NCBI GenBank assembly: GCA_002383285.1 | Contig: DFXU01000002.1 | Location: 1 to 64,000 of the forward strand | DNA from: Caryophanales bacterium UBA4100 | GTDB taxonomy: Bacteria; Bacillota; Bacilli; Paenibacillales; UBA4045 | Reading direction: 5' to 3' | Length of the DNA stretch: 64,000 bases | In this document: one piece after another, positions 41,864 through 50,204 of the stretch | Layout of the letters: each line of letters starts with the position of its first letter | How positions within the stretch are numbered: the stretch's first letter is position 1 | Position numbers and translations under genes: made by a program | Notes under the pieces: generated by a model | Told to the model about the DNA's origin: nothing | Databases searched by the model: none | The model's input: only the letters and a program-made list of their open reading frames with translations

Positions 41864-41896
41864 AATCCTTCTAGCTATGCGCTGAGGGATTTTTTA
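41864..41896 (+). terminator. Leader terminator before panB, with competing antiterminator
   Basis: AATCCTTC-t-AGC (41864-41875) pairs with GCTGAGGGATT (41881-41891), one bulged T and one G-T, loop TATGC, then T-run. AGTAGAATCC (41859-41868), overlapping its 5' arm, pairs over 10 bp (one G-T) with GGATTCTGCT (41800-41809), the 5' strand of the pan hairpin. Confidence 0.85.
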
Positions 41897-41956
41897 TATG
41901 GTTAATCATTAACGTCGTGAATTATCTCCATCTACTCTCGAAGGGAGATCCGCAAT

Positions 41957-42811
41957 ATGGATGCTCAAAAACCGGTCAGCACAGTTAGTCTAAAGAAAAT
42001 GAAACGTGATGGAATACCAATAGCGGTTATCACTGCCTATGACTACCCTTCAGCAAAGCACGCTGATGAGGCAGGCGCTGATGTCATCCTTGTAGGTGAT
42101 TCATTGGGGAATGTTGTACTTGGTTATGATTCGACACTCCCAGTTACTCTAGATGATATGGTTTATCATACGAAAGCTGTTACTCGTGCTGTACGTCGAA
42201 GCTTTGTAGTAACAGATATGCCATTTCTTACCTACCACGGCAATATTGATGGTACATTACGGAATGCTGCACGACTTATGCAGGAAGGCTTATCGAAAGC
42301 AATTAAGATGGAGGGCGGTCAAGATATTATCCCTGCGATAGACGCATGCGTTAAGGCTGGTATACCTGTAATGGGTCATCTCGGGTTGACTCCCCAATCG
42401 ATACATCAGCTTGGAGGATATATGATTCAAGGGAAGACAGAGCTAAAGGCCCAGCGATTAATCGATGATGCCAAGCGATTAGAGGATGCCGGAGCGTTCT
42501 CCATTGTACTCGAGCTGGTTCCCGAGTCATTAGCTGCACATATCTCAGAGCAGTTAACTATACCAACGATAGGCATAGGAGCTGGAAGAGGCTGTGACGG
42601 TCAAGTATTAGTATTCCACGATGTTCTGAATTATGGCGACCCTCATCCGAAGAAATTTGTCAAAGCCTTCGCGAATATCGGACAACAAATTCATCAGGGC
42701 ATCTCCGAATATGTTCGCGAGGTGAAAGCGAGAACCTTTCCTGATGAGAATCATGTATTCCAGATAGAGGATCAAGAGGTTAGACAGCTTTATGGCTCTA
42801 AGGATTCTTAG
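41957..42811 (+). CDS. panB: 3-methyl-2-oxobutanoate hydroxymethyltransferase
   Basis: 284 residues, TIM barrel. Adds a hydroxymethyl group from methylene-THF to ketoisovalerate, first step to pantoate. TAYDYPSAKHADEAGADVILVGDSLG (metal aspartate, near 22-47; quoted in part by position), KMEGG near 117 and GHLGLTPQS near 140 are diagnostic; LVLELVPE-type and GIGAGRGCDGQVLV blocks follow. AAGGGAGAT precedes the ATG. Confidence 0.97.
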   Translation: MDAQKPVSTVSLKKMKRDGIPIAVITAYDYPSAKHADEAGADVILVGDSLGNVVLGYDSTLPVTLDDMVYHTKAVTRAVRRSFVVTDMPFLTYHGNIDGTLRNAARLMQEGLSKAIKMEGGQDIIPAIDACVKAGIPVMGHLGLTPQSIHQLGGYMIQGKTELKAQRLIDDAKRLEDAGAFSIVLELVPESLAAHISEQLTIPTIGIGAGRGCDGQVLVFHDVLNYGDPHPKKFVKAFANIGQQIHQGISEYVREVKARTFPDENHVFQIEDQEVRQLYGSKDS

Positions 42812-42865
42812 TAATTTTTATTAGGAAGAGAATTTATACAACTAACATGTAAGGGGTGATGAAGG

Positions 42866-43801
42866 ATGCAAGTATTCCAGCAGATCATAGATCTACAAGA
42901 AGCAATCCGTGCATTCCGAGCCAAGACTAGCACCGACCATACAATCTCCGTCGGATTAGTTCCTACGATGGGGTATTTGCATGCAGGACACGAAAGCTTA
43001 CTTAAGCGGGCTCGTAGTCAGAATGATCTTGTCGTATTAAGTATCTTCGTAAATCCGTTACAATTCGGTCCAAGCGAGGACTTTGATACTTATCCACGAG
43101 ATACGAAGAGGGATTTAGAGCTAGCTGAGCGAGTAAAGGCTGACATGGTTTTCCTACCAGCTGTAGAAGAGATGTATCCTCAATATCCATTGGCGACGAA
43201 GATTTCAATTGGCGATATATCGTCTAGACTCTGTGGTGCCTCACGACCAGGACACTTCGATGGAGTTGCAACTGTTGTCTCCAAGCTATTCCATATTGTC
43301 CAGCCAGATCAAGCATACTTCGGGCAGAAGGATATTCAACAGATTGCTGTTATTGAGCAGATGGTACAGGATTTGAATATGTCAGTTCAGATTATTCCGT
43401 GCCCGACGTTGCGTGAACCCGATGGCTTAGCACTTAGCTCACGGAATGTCTACCTTAATCCTGAAGAACGATCACAAGCGGTTATCTTATCGAAAGCTTT
43501 AGGTAAGGTGGACGGTTGGTTAAGAGATGTATCCAGCTTAACTACAGAGCAGCTAGAGGAGCGTTTAGCTATAGAAATAATGACGGCTCCGCTGGCAAAT
43601 CTTGAATATGCGAGCATTCTCGCTTATCCTACTCTGCAATCATTCAGACATGACGTTCCTATCCATCAGCTGGGAAGCTTGCAAGGTCATCAGCGAGCTG
43701 TTGTTGCATTAGCAGTCAAATTTGGTAAAACCCGTTTGATAGACAATCGAATAATTACACTAGGAGGTGCTTCACATGTTAAGAACAATGATGAAATCTA
43801 A
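42866..43801 (+). CDS. panC: Pantothenate synthetase
   Basis: 311 residues. Joins pantoate and beta-alanine with [20 protein letters not shown] (HxGH nucleotide motif near 41-50), [42 protein letters not shown] and [15 protein letters not shown] are all typical. It is slightly longer than the usual 280 residues at its C-terminus. Its last 26 bases overlap panD. Confidence 0.97.
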   Translation: MQVFQQIIDLQEAIRAFRAKTSTDHTISVGLVPTMGYLHAGHESLLKRARSQNDLVVLSIFVNPLQFGPSEDFDTYPRDTKRDLELAERVKADMVFLPAVEEMYPQYPLATKISIGDISSRLCGASRPGHFDGVATVVSKLFHIVQPDQAYFGQKDIQQIAVIEQMVQDLNMSVQIIPCPTLREPDGLALSSRNVYLNPEERSQAVILSKALGKVDGWLRDVSSLTTEQLEERLAIEIMTAPLANLEYASILAYPTLQSFRHDVPIHQLGSLQGHQRAVVALAVKFGKTRLIDNRIITLGGASHVKNNDEI

Positions 43802-44159
43802 ACTTCACCGTGCAACGGTAACTGAAGCTAACTTGAACTATGTTGGCAGTATCACAATTGATCAGGATTTAATGGAGCTGATTGATGTTTATGAGAATGA
43901 GAAGGTTCAGATCGTAGACAATAATAACGGTTCAAGATTCGAAACCTATGTCATTCCAGGACCAAGAGGGTCCGGTGTAATCTGCCTTAATGGTGCTGCT
44001 GCTCGGCTTGTTCAGGTTGGTGACAAAATCATTATTATTTCTTATGGTATGATGACAAGTGAAGACGCTCGTAATTATAAGCCGTTAATTGCTATTCTCG
44101 ATGAGAATAATCAAGTGGTTCATACAACGAAGGAAGAACCACACTCCACGATATTATAA
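43776..44159 (+). CDS. panD: Aspartate 1-decarboxylase
   Basis: 127 residues. Makes beta-alanine from aspartate with a pyruvoyl cofactor created by self-cleavage. The cleavage site Gly24-Ser25 lies in NYVGSITID, exactly where expected when ATG 43776 is used. AGGAGGTG (43762-43769) precedes that start; a GTG at 43767 lies in the site. [21 protein letters not shown] is the substrate-binding block (quoted as position 64-84). Supplies PanC with substrate. Confidence 0.96.
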   Translation: MLRTMMKSKLHRATVTEANLNYVGSITIDQDLMELIDVYENEKVQIVDNNNGSRFETYVIPGPRGSGVICLNGAAARLVQVGDKIIIISYGMMTSEDARNYKPLIAILDENNQVVHTTKEEPHSTIL

Positions 44160-47108
44160 TTGCGTTCGCAGGTGTTATTCATAGAGGAGTTGAACCACAT
44201 TATACGCAAATATGCAGTTCTCGACTTCGAAACGACTGGAGCTGAATCCCATGATAGGATCATTCAAGTCGGACTCGCAATCGTCGAGAATGGAGAAATC
44301 ATACAATCATACTCGTCTTTCGTGCGCCCCGGAATTCCGATTCCAGAGGTCATTACTCGATTGACGGGTATTGATGATACCATGGTTGAACATGCACCAG
44401 AGCTTGATGATGTACTGATCGAGATGCTACCATTGATTAATGACTCGACTCTCATCGCTCATAACGCCATGTTCGATCTCGGCTTCCTTCAGAGAGGGCT
44501 TCTAGAGTCCGGATATGAGCCGTTTAACGGTAGGGTTCTGGATACGCTTCACTTTCTACGCTTTCTATACCCTGGATTGTCAAGCTTACAGCTAGGTCGG
44601 GTATGTCAAGCCTTAAGAATTCCGCACGAACGGCATCATCAAGCAGATAGTGATGCAGAGGCAACTGCAAACTTATGGATTCATTGTCTAGAACGTATGC
44701 AGAAGCTGCCATATCTCACTATTCAACGTCTAGCAGGCATATTCAGTGTAGCGCCGATGTTCGAGGACGTAGTATGGTTTCTTCAAGAGCTTGAGCGGGA
44801 CATGCAAATTCATAATGATATTACTAATGGCTCTGACCAATATTATCGTCAGCTCCATCTTAAGGTTAATGATTGGAATGAAGAAGAGGATAAATTGCCT
44901 CATGCAATACCTGCTTCATACGCCGAGGGAGAGGGAGACTTTCTCGATTTCTACGACCAATTCAAACCATTGCTACAGAAGAAATTCAAGCGGTTCGAGC
45001 AGCGAGAAGGACAAGAACAGATGATTCATGAGGTTCACAGGGCATTCTCTGATGCTCAGCATCTTATGATCGAGGCGGGTACCGGTACTGGTAAATCACT
45101 AGGGTATTTAATTCCATCCGTTTATTATAGTGTTCTGAATGAAGAGAAGGTTGTCATAAGCACTCATACGATTAATTTACAGGAGCAAATTCGTCAACGA
45201 GATATTCCACTGCTACAGGAATTATTCCCATTCCCATTCAAAGCGGCCGTTCTCAAAGGAAGAAGTCATTATCTATGCTTACGTAAATTCGAGAATAAAT
45301 TAAACGCCTCTGATTATGAACATCCCAAGGAGGATCCTCTAACTGCAGCTCAGATGGTTGTGTGGTTAGGTGAGACGAATCACGGGGATGAGGAGGAAAT
45401 ACACTTTGCCAATAAGGGTAAGGACTTCTGGCGCTCAGTTGAGAGTGACACAGATTCCTGTCTGAATCGAGCATGTCCTTGGTTTAAAAAATGCTTCTAC
45501 CATCGTGCAAGACACGAAGCCAATGTAGCAGATATCGTCATTACGAATCATTCCTTATTATTCACCGATGTGAAAGCCGAGAACCGCATTCTCCCAGCAT
45601 ATCGTAATCTGGTCATTGATGAGGCTCATCAATTCGAAGAAACAGCGAGTAAGCATCTAGGTCTTGATGTTGGATATTACACAGTGGTTAAGGCGCTGAC
45701 ATGGCTGTATAAGGACAATAGAAGCGGTATGCTGCCACAGCTCATCTTTCGCCTACAGCTTCAAGAGGAGGATGCAAGTCGGGAGGCAGCGGCTCAGCTA
45801 GAAACACTCATACCGGAAGTCATCAAGGTTAGAGAAGAGTGGGATCAATTAACGGAGCGATTGTATAGCCTATTAAGCGAGAGTGGAGACGCTTCTTCTG
45901 AAGTAGGGCAGCATGTGTTAAGGCTGAAGAAGGATTCACTTCCTGCAGGGTGGAATGAAGTGCGTACGATAGAAGACAACATATACGTTCGTATTACAGA
46001 TGTATTAAAGCAGCTAGAACAAATCGCTGGTGAATTGAAGGACAATCAGGACAAATATGATGTACAGAGCCTGCTCACGGACATGAACGGTTCTATGAAG
46101 GACCTATTCCGGCTTCGAGACTCCATTCGGTTCATACTTCACTGTGAGGATAAAGAAGAGCCCTTTGTATTCTGGCTAGAGGCCCACCCTTATTATCGGA
46201 GTAAGTCACTTCAGTTGATTGGAGTTCCGATTGATGTGAGTCCATTATTGCAAAATTACTTTTTTGAGAATAAGGATAGTGTGGTTATGACTTCAGCTAC
46301 GCTATCCGTAGAGAAATCATTCCAATATGCTTGCGATCAACTGGGTTTACAATCGTCACTAGATACTGATAAGCTAAGAACTGTACAGCTACCATCTGCC
46401 TTTAATTATCGGGAGCAGGCGCTGGTATGTGTTCCTCGCGATTTTCCAAGTGTAAAGGGTAGCTCTGATCCTGTGTTCCTGCAAGCATTATCTAAGTCAT
46501 TAACGGAAGTTGCAATACAGACTAAAGGTCGAATGCTAGTCCTATTCACCTCACATCGGATGCTTAAGCAAATTTATGAGCTGATCCGAGAGCCATTAGC
46601 CGATCAAGGCATTCAACTATTAGGGCAAGGTATGGACAGTACAAGCCGTAGTAAGCTGATCCATCTGTTCCAAGAGCAGACAGCAAGTGTGTTACTCGGG
46701 ACCAGCAGCTTCTGGGAAGGGGTAGATATCCCTGGACAAGCCTTAAGCTGTTTAGCGATCGTAAGATTACCCTTTCAGCCACCGAATCATCCACTAGTTG
46801 AAGCCAAGAATGACGCGATTAAGCGAAAGAATAAAAATCCATTCATGAGATTATCTGTTCCACAAGCTGTAATCCGCTTCAAACAAGGCTTCGGACGCTT
46901 AGTGAGAACTTCACAGGATAGAGGCATTGTTATCATATATGATACCCGAGTTATCGATACTGCCTATGGAAAATATTTCCTATACTCTTTACCTGGACCC
47001 AAAATTGAACATCTACCAACAGATCAATTAGTGCCTAGAATTGACGAATGGATGAAGCAAGATACAGGAGTAGACATTAGCGAGCGTGAAGGGGAGATAA
47101 CACATTGA
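44160..47108 (+). CDS. dinG: DinG-family helicase with N-terminal exonuclease domain
   Basis: 982 residues. Residues 17-190 form a DEDDh 3'-5' exonuclease: LDFETTG, HNAMFDLGFL and HHQADSDAEAT supply the acidic residues and histidine. The XPD-like helicase follows: Walker A EAGTGTGKS near 305-313, DEAH near 486, and motif VI QGFGRLVRT near the end. Four cysteines suited to a 4Fe-4S cluster lie in HYLCLRK (near 373) and CLNRACPWFKKC (near 434-445). Both activities look intact. The start is unclear: TTG 44160 has no ribosome site, while GAGGAG at 44184-44189 would suit a non-standard start near 44199. Overlaps rex by 4 bases. Confidence 0.92.
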   Translation: MRSQVLFIEELNHIIRKYAVLDFETTGAESHDRIIQVGLAIVENGEIIQSYSSFVRPGIPIPEVITRLTGIDDTMVEHAPELDDVLIEMLPLINDSTLIAHNAMFDLGFLQRGLLESGYEPFNGRVLDTLHFLRFLYPGLSSLQLGRVCQALRIPHERHHQADSDAEATANLWIHCLERMQKLPYLTIQRLAGIFSVAPMFEDVVWFLQELERDMQIHNDITNGSDQYYRQLHLKVNDWNEEEDKLPHAIPASYAEGEGDFLDFYDQFKPLLQKKFKRFEQREGQEQMIHEVHRAFSDAQHLMIEAGTGTGKSLGYLIPSVYYSVLNEEKVVISTHTINLQEQIRQRDIPLLQELFPFPFKAAVLKGRSHYLCLRKFENKLNASDYEHPKEDPLTAAQMVVWLGETNHGDEEEIHFANKGKDFWRSVESDTDSCLNRACPWFKKCFYHRARHEANVADIVITNHSLLFTDVKAENRILPAYRNLVIDEAHQFEETASKHLGLDVGYYTVVKALTWLYKDNRSGMLPQLIFRLQLQEEDASREAAAQLETLIPEVIKVREEWDQLTERLYSLLSESGDASSEVGQHVLRLKKDSLPAGWNEVRTIEDNIYVRITDVLKQLEQIAGELKDNQDKYDVQSLLTDMNGSMKDLFRLRDSIRFILHCEDKEEPFVFWLEAHPYYRSKSLQLIGVPIDVSPLLQNYFFENKDSVVMTSATLSVEKSFQYACDQLGLQSSLDTDKLRTVQLPSAFNYREQALVCVPRDFPSVKGSSDPVFLQALSKSLTEVAIQTKGRMLVLFTSHRMLKQIYELIREPLADQGIQLLGQGMDSTSRSKLIHLFQEQTASVLLGTSSFWEGVDIPGQALSCLAIVRLPFQPPNHPLVEAKNDAIKRKNKNPFMRLSVPQAVIRFKQGFGRLVRTSQDRGIVIIYDTRVIDTAYGKYFLYSLPGPKIEHLPTDQLVPRIDEWMKQDTGVDISEREGEITH

Positions 47109-47728
47109 ATAAAACATTGAAAATATCCGATGCTGTTGTAAGAAGATTACCCGTGTACTTAAGATACCTCGATGAGCTTAGTATGAAGAATGTGCAAACT
47201 GTTTCCTCACAGGATCTGGGTATCAAGTTAGATTTGAATCCCGCTCAAATTCGCAAGGATTTGGCTTACTTTGGTGAATTTGGTAAGAAGGGGATAGGCT
47301 ATGACGTCAATTATTTGATAGAGAAAATAAGGCAGATTTTAAAAATTGATAAGCTTATTAATGTTGCTCTTGTAGGCGCTGGTAATTTGGGGCATGCTTT
47401 GTGTAATTATAATGCATACTTAAAGGATCATATGAAAATTTGTGCAGTGTTCGACGCAGCTCCCTCAAAGATCGGTGAGAAAATTCATAATATTACAGTC
47501 CAACCGGTGCAGGAGTTGTCTGAAACGATAAAGGACAAGGAGATACGGATTGGTATTATTACCGTTCCTGCACAAGAAGCGCAGCAAGTGGCCAATCTGT
47601 TTGTCGAAGCTGGAGTTGAAGCGATTCTTAACTTTGCTCCAGCAATCATTAAGGTGCCTGCAGAGATTCGGGTGCACAATGCGGATTTTACAACTGAGCT
47701 ACAGAGCTTAGCATACTTCTTGGATTAA
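47105..47728 (+). CDS. rex: Redox-sensing transcriptional repressor Rex
   Basis: 207 residues. N-terminal winged helix (about 8-78, RRLPVYLRYLDEL and SSQDLGIKLDLNPAQIRKDLAYFG; helix in DNA at the latter) and a Rossmann domain with VGAGNLGHAL near 90-99 that binds NADH/NAD+. High NADH releases it from fermentation and respiration genes. A Rex half-site is possible before qcrABC but not complete. TTG 47105 begins within the dinG stop region, with GGGGAG 8 bases upstream. Confidence 0.95.
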   Translation: MNKTLKISDAVVRRLPVYLRYLDELSMKNVQTVSSQDLGIKLDLNPAQIRKDLAYFGEFGKKGIGYDVNYLIEKIRQILKIDKLINVALVGAGNLGHALCNYNAYLKDHMKICAVFDAAPSKIGEKIHNITVQPVQELSETIKDKEIRIGIITVPAQEAQQVANLFVEAGVEAILNFAPAIIKVPAEIRVHNADFTTELQSLAYFLD

Positions 47729-47779
47729 TTTTTTGCGAATTAAGAATTTAATGTATTTTTTGAAGGGATGTATGATGAG

Positions 47780-49078
47780 ATGGCAAAAACCTTAATTACG
47801 AATGGCACGTTCGTAACCATGGATGATGAATTACCGATTGTTGTGAATGGTTCTATGATGATGGATAACGATGTAATAACATATATAGGTGTAAACAAGG
47901 CTGAGCTGAGAGATCTTGCGGATATCATTATTGACGGGACTGGCCGTTGTTATCTGCCAGGAATCGTAAATACACATGGTCATGCAGCAATGTCGTTGCT
48001 TCGAGGCTATGCAGATGACTTAAACTTACAGGTCTGGCTTGAACAGAAGATGTGGCCAATGGAAGGAAAGTTTACCAAGGAGGACGTTCGAGCAGGTACG
48101 ATGCTGTCCATTGCTGAGATGATTCGTAGTGGAACAACAAGCTTCGTCGATATGTACGATAAGATGGATGAGGTAGGAGCGGCAGTAGAGGAAACAGGCA
48201 TGCGCGCTTGCCTGACAAGGGGGATCATCGGATATCCGGTAGAATTACAGCAGGCAAAGCTGAAGGAAGCTACCGACTTTGCTAGAAATTGGCATCGTAC
48301 AGCGGGTGGACGGATCACGACCATGATGTCGCCGCACGCACCTTATACATGTCCGCCAGACTTTATTGAGAAGGTCGTCGATGCGGCTACACAATTAAAT
48401 TTACCGATACATACACATATGTCTGAAACGCAAAAGGAAGTGGATTTGAATGTTCAGAGCTACGGCGTTCGCCCGGTAGAGCATCTATTGAAGCTTGGAG
48501 TGTTCAGTCGTCCTTGTTTGTTAGCGCATGCTGTACATCTGACGGATGAAGAAATCGCAATTCTTGCAAGCCAGCATGTTCATGTGTCCCATAACCCAGT
48601 TAGCAACCTTAAGCTTGCAAGCGGTGTTGCAAGGCTCGTTAAGCTTCGCCAAGCGGGGGTCCTTGTTTCATTAGGCACAGATAGCTCTGCAAGTAATAAT
48701 AATCTAGACATGTTCGAGGAAATTCGCTTAACTGCATTAATTCATAAGGGTGTGTCTGGTGACCCAACTGCCATTCCAGCTCTTGATGCTCTGAAGATGG
48801 GAACGATTGATGGAGCTCGATCTATCTGGCTGGACCATGTAGGCATGCTCCGTGCTGGCTACAAAGCAGACTTTATCGCAGTCGATATGGATCAACCGCA
48901 CTTTGTCCCAAGGACAGATATGGTTTCGCATCTGGTCTATAGTGCATCAGGTTCAGATGTGACAGATGTATGTATTGATGGTCAATGGGTAATGAGAAAG
49001 AAGGAATTATTGACCTTGGATTTGGAGCGTGTGATGTTCGATGCTGAGAGGAGCTTCCAGGGGCTATTAGAGAGATGA
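47780..49078 (+). CDS. mtaD: 5-methylthioadenosine/S-adenosylhomocysteine deaminase
   Basis: 432 residues, amidohydrolase fold. Metal ligands: NTHGHAAM (HxH), HTHMSET, LAHAVHL and LGTDSSASNNN. WLEQKMWPMEGKFT and the SLLRGYADDL block are typical of MtaD/SAH deaminase. It deaminates MTA or SAH to the inosine form. This ties in with the methionine salvage genes 8 kb downstream. The start is ATG 47780 or ATG 47768; the second is directly against GAAGGG. Overlaps ypmB by 4 bases. Confidence 0.88.
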   Translation: MAKTLITNGTFVTMDDELPIVVNGSMMMDNDVITYIGVNKAELRDLADIIIDGTGRCYLPGIVNTHGHAAMSLLRGYADDLNLQVWLEQKMWPMEGKFTKEDVRAGTMLSIAEMIRSGTTSFVDMYDKMDEVGAAVEETGMRACLTRGIIGYPVELQQAKLKEATDFARNWHRTAGGRITTMMSPHAPYTCPPDFIEKVVDAATQLNLPIHTHMSETQKEVDLNVQSYGVRPVEHLLKLGVFSRPCLLAHAVHLTDEEIAILASQHVHVSHNPVSNLKLASGVARLVKLRQAGVLVSLGTDSSASNNNLDMFEEIRLTALIHKGVSGDPTAIPALDALKMGTIDGARSIWLDHVGMLRAGYKADFIAVDMDQPHFVPRTDMVSHLVYSASGSDVTDVCIDGQWVMRKKELLTLDLERVMFDAERSFQGLLER

Positions 49079-49560
49079 GAAAGTCGATATGGATCACAGG
49101 TGGGATATTAGCCTGCTTCATTATCTTGATGCTGTGGTTTTATTACACAGCCAAGGACGGATTTGCAGAAGCTGAGAATGAAGCAATCGAATGGGCTCTT
49201 GAATTAACGGCATTGATAGAGGTAGATCATGTAGAATTCTTCGCTGGCGAAACGAATTATACCGTTGTGTTCGGGAATAATAGTGAAGGTGAGAAATTAG
49301 TAGTTTGGGTTGGTGATGAAATTATACATGAGGAGAAAGCGTCCGATGGAGTTTCTAAATCGACCATTCGTCAGCAGGTTATTGAACGACATGGATCTGT
49401 CTCTTTCGTGCGCACGACTCCAGGTAGACTTGGAGAGTTATGGGTATGGGAAGTGTTCTATAAGAAGCAAGAGAGTGATGGAATGCGGCATTATTATGAT
49501 TATTATAAATTCACGGACGGTGAGTGGGTAGACACATATAGGCTAAACCTGGAAGAATAG
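49075..49560 (+). CDS. ypmB: YpmB-like DUF5590 membrane-anchored protein
   Basis: 161 residues. One N-terminal membrane segment (about 6-24) and a soluble outer domain with two PepSY-like halves (VEFFAGETNYTVVFG and RTTPGRLGELWVWEVFY). In B. subtilis ypmB lies between dinG and aspB-asnS, matching the neighbourhood, although aspB is not present here. Function unknown. Confidence 0.8.
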   Translation: MRKSIWITGGILACFIILMLWFYYTAKDGFAEAENEAIEWALELTALIEVDHVEFFAGETNYTVVFGNNSEGEKLVVWVGDEIIHEEKASDGVSKSTIRQQVIERHGSVSFVRTTPGRLGELWVWEVFYKKQESDGMRHYYDYYKFTDGEWVDTYRLNLEE

Positions 49561-49613
49561 CAGATTGACTCGTGCACTGCCATTCTTTACATCAACGAAT
49601 CGTATATACCCTG

Positions 49614-49622
49614 TGCTATACT
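49614..49622 (+). promoter_or_regulatory. Extended -10 promoter element
   Basis: TGCTATACT at 49614-49622, about 40 bp before the membrane gene at 49665. No clear -35. Confidence 0.4.
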
Positions 49623-49664
49623 GTAATATATCAATTATGATGTATAGAGAGGGGAGCCATATAT

Positions 49665-50204
49665 ATGAAGTTACGTCCAGTACCTATAATTTCGGCAATT
49701 CTAATAAGCTCTGTGCTTCTCTTTGGAGGATGGTTCGTATATCAGAATACTGCAATAAAGGCTCCAATTGAAGAGCTTATTCAGGGTATTCCTGGTATTG
49801 TAAAAACGGATATTCAATTAGATCGAAACACAGTTAATCTTACGCTTGAGTTAGCAGATGACGCTGAATTACGTTCGATATATGAGCAGATAAACACGAA
49901 GAGTAAGTCAGTTTCGGGTAATAGAAGCGTTACGATTGATCTAGAGAGTCAATCATCTGCTCAGTTAGACAACTGGTGGTCAGAAGCCTTATTCCCAGTA
50001 GCACAAGCTATGGAAAACCGTCAATATGCCGATATTCCATCTAGCCTTAATGCGCTTGCAGCAGGAATCAACGGGCTAAAGGTCCAAACTGAGATCGATG
50101 CTAAGAATGTTTATATTCACTTGAGTGATGGTACGGATCATAAGTATATTGTATTGCCACGCACGCCTATTGAATTGGGGGTGTGGAACAATGAGTCGGT
50201 ATAA
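49665..50204 (+). CDS. Single-span membrane protein paired with an FtsH-like protease
   Basis: 179 residues. Membrane segment at about 7-26 (PIISAILISSVLLFGGWFVY), then a soluble domain of about 150 residues, probably outside. It has alternating strands and helices (IPGIVKTDIQLDRNTVNLTLEL, RSVTIDLE) and no catalytic motif. I do not recognise the family. GAGGGGAG precedes the ATG. Its end overlaps the FtsH-like gene by 14 bases, so the two are translated together and likely interact. It may stand in for the outer domain that the neighbouring protease lacks; that is inference. Confidence 0.75.
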   Translation: MKLRPVPIISAILISSVLLFGGWFVYQNTAIKAPIEELIQGIPGIVKTDIQLDRNTVNLTLELADDAELRSIYEQINTKSKSVSGNRSVTIDLESQSSAQLDNWWSEALFPVAQAMENRQYADIPSSLNALAAGINGLKVQTEIDAKNVYIHLSDGTDHKYIVLPRTPIELGVWNNESV

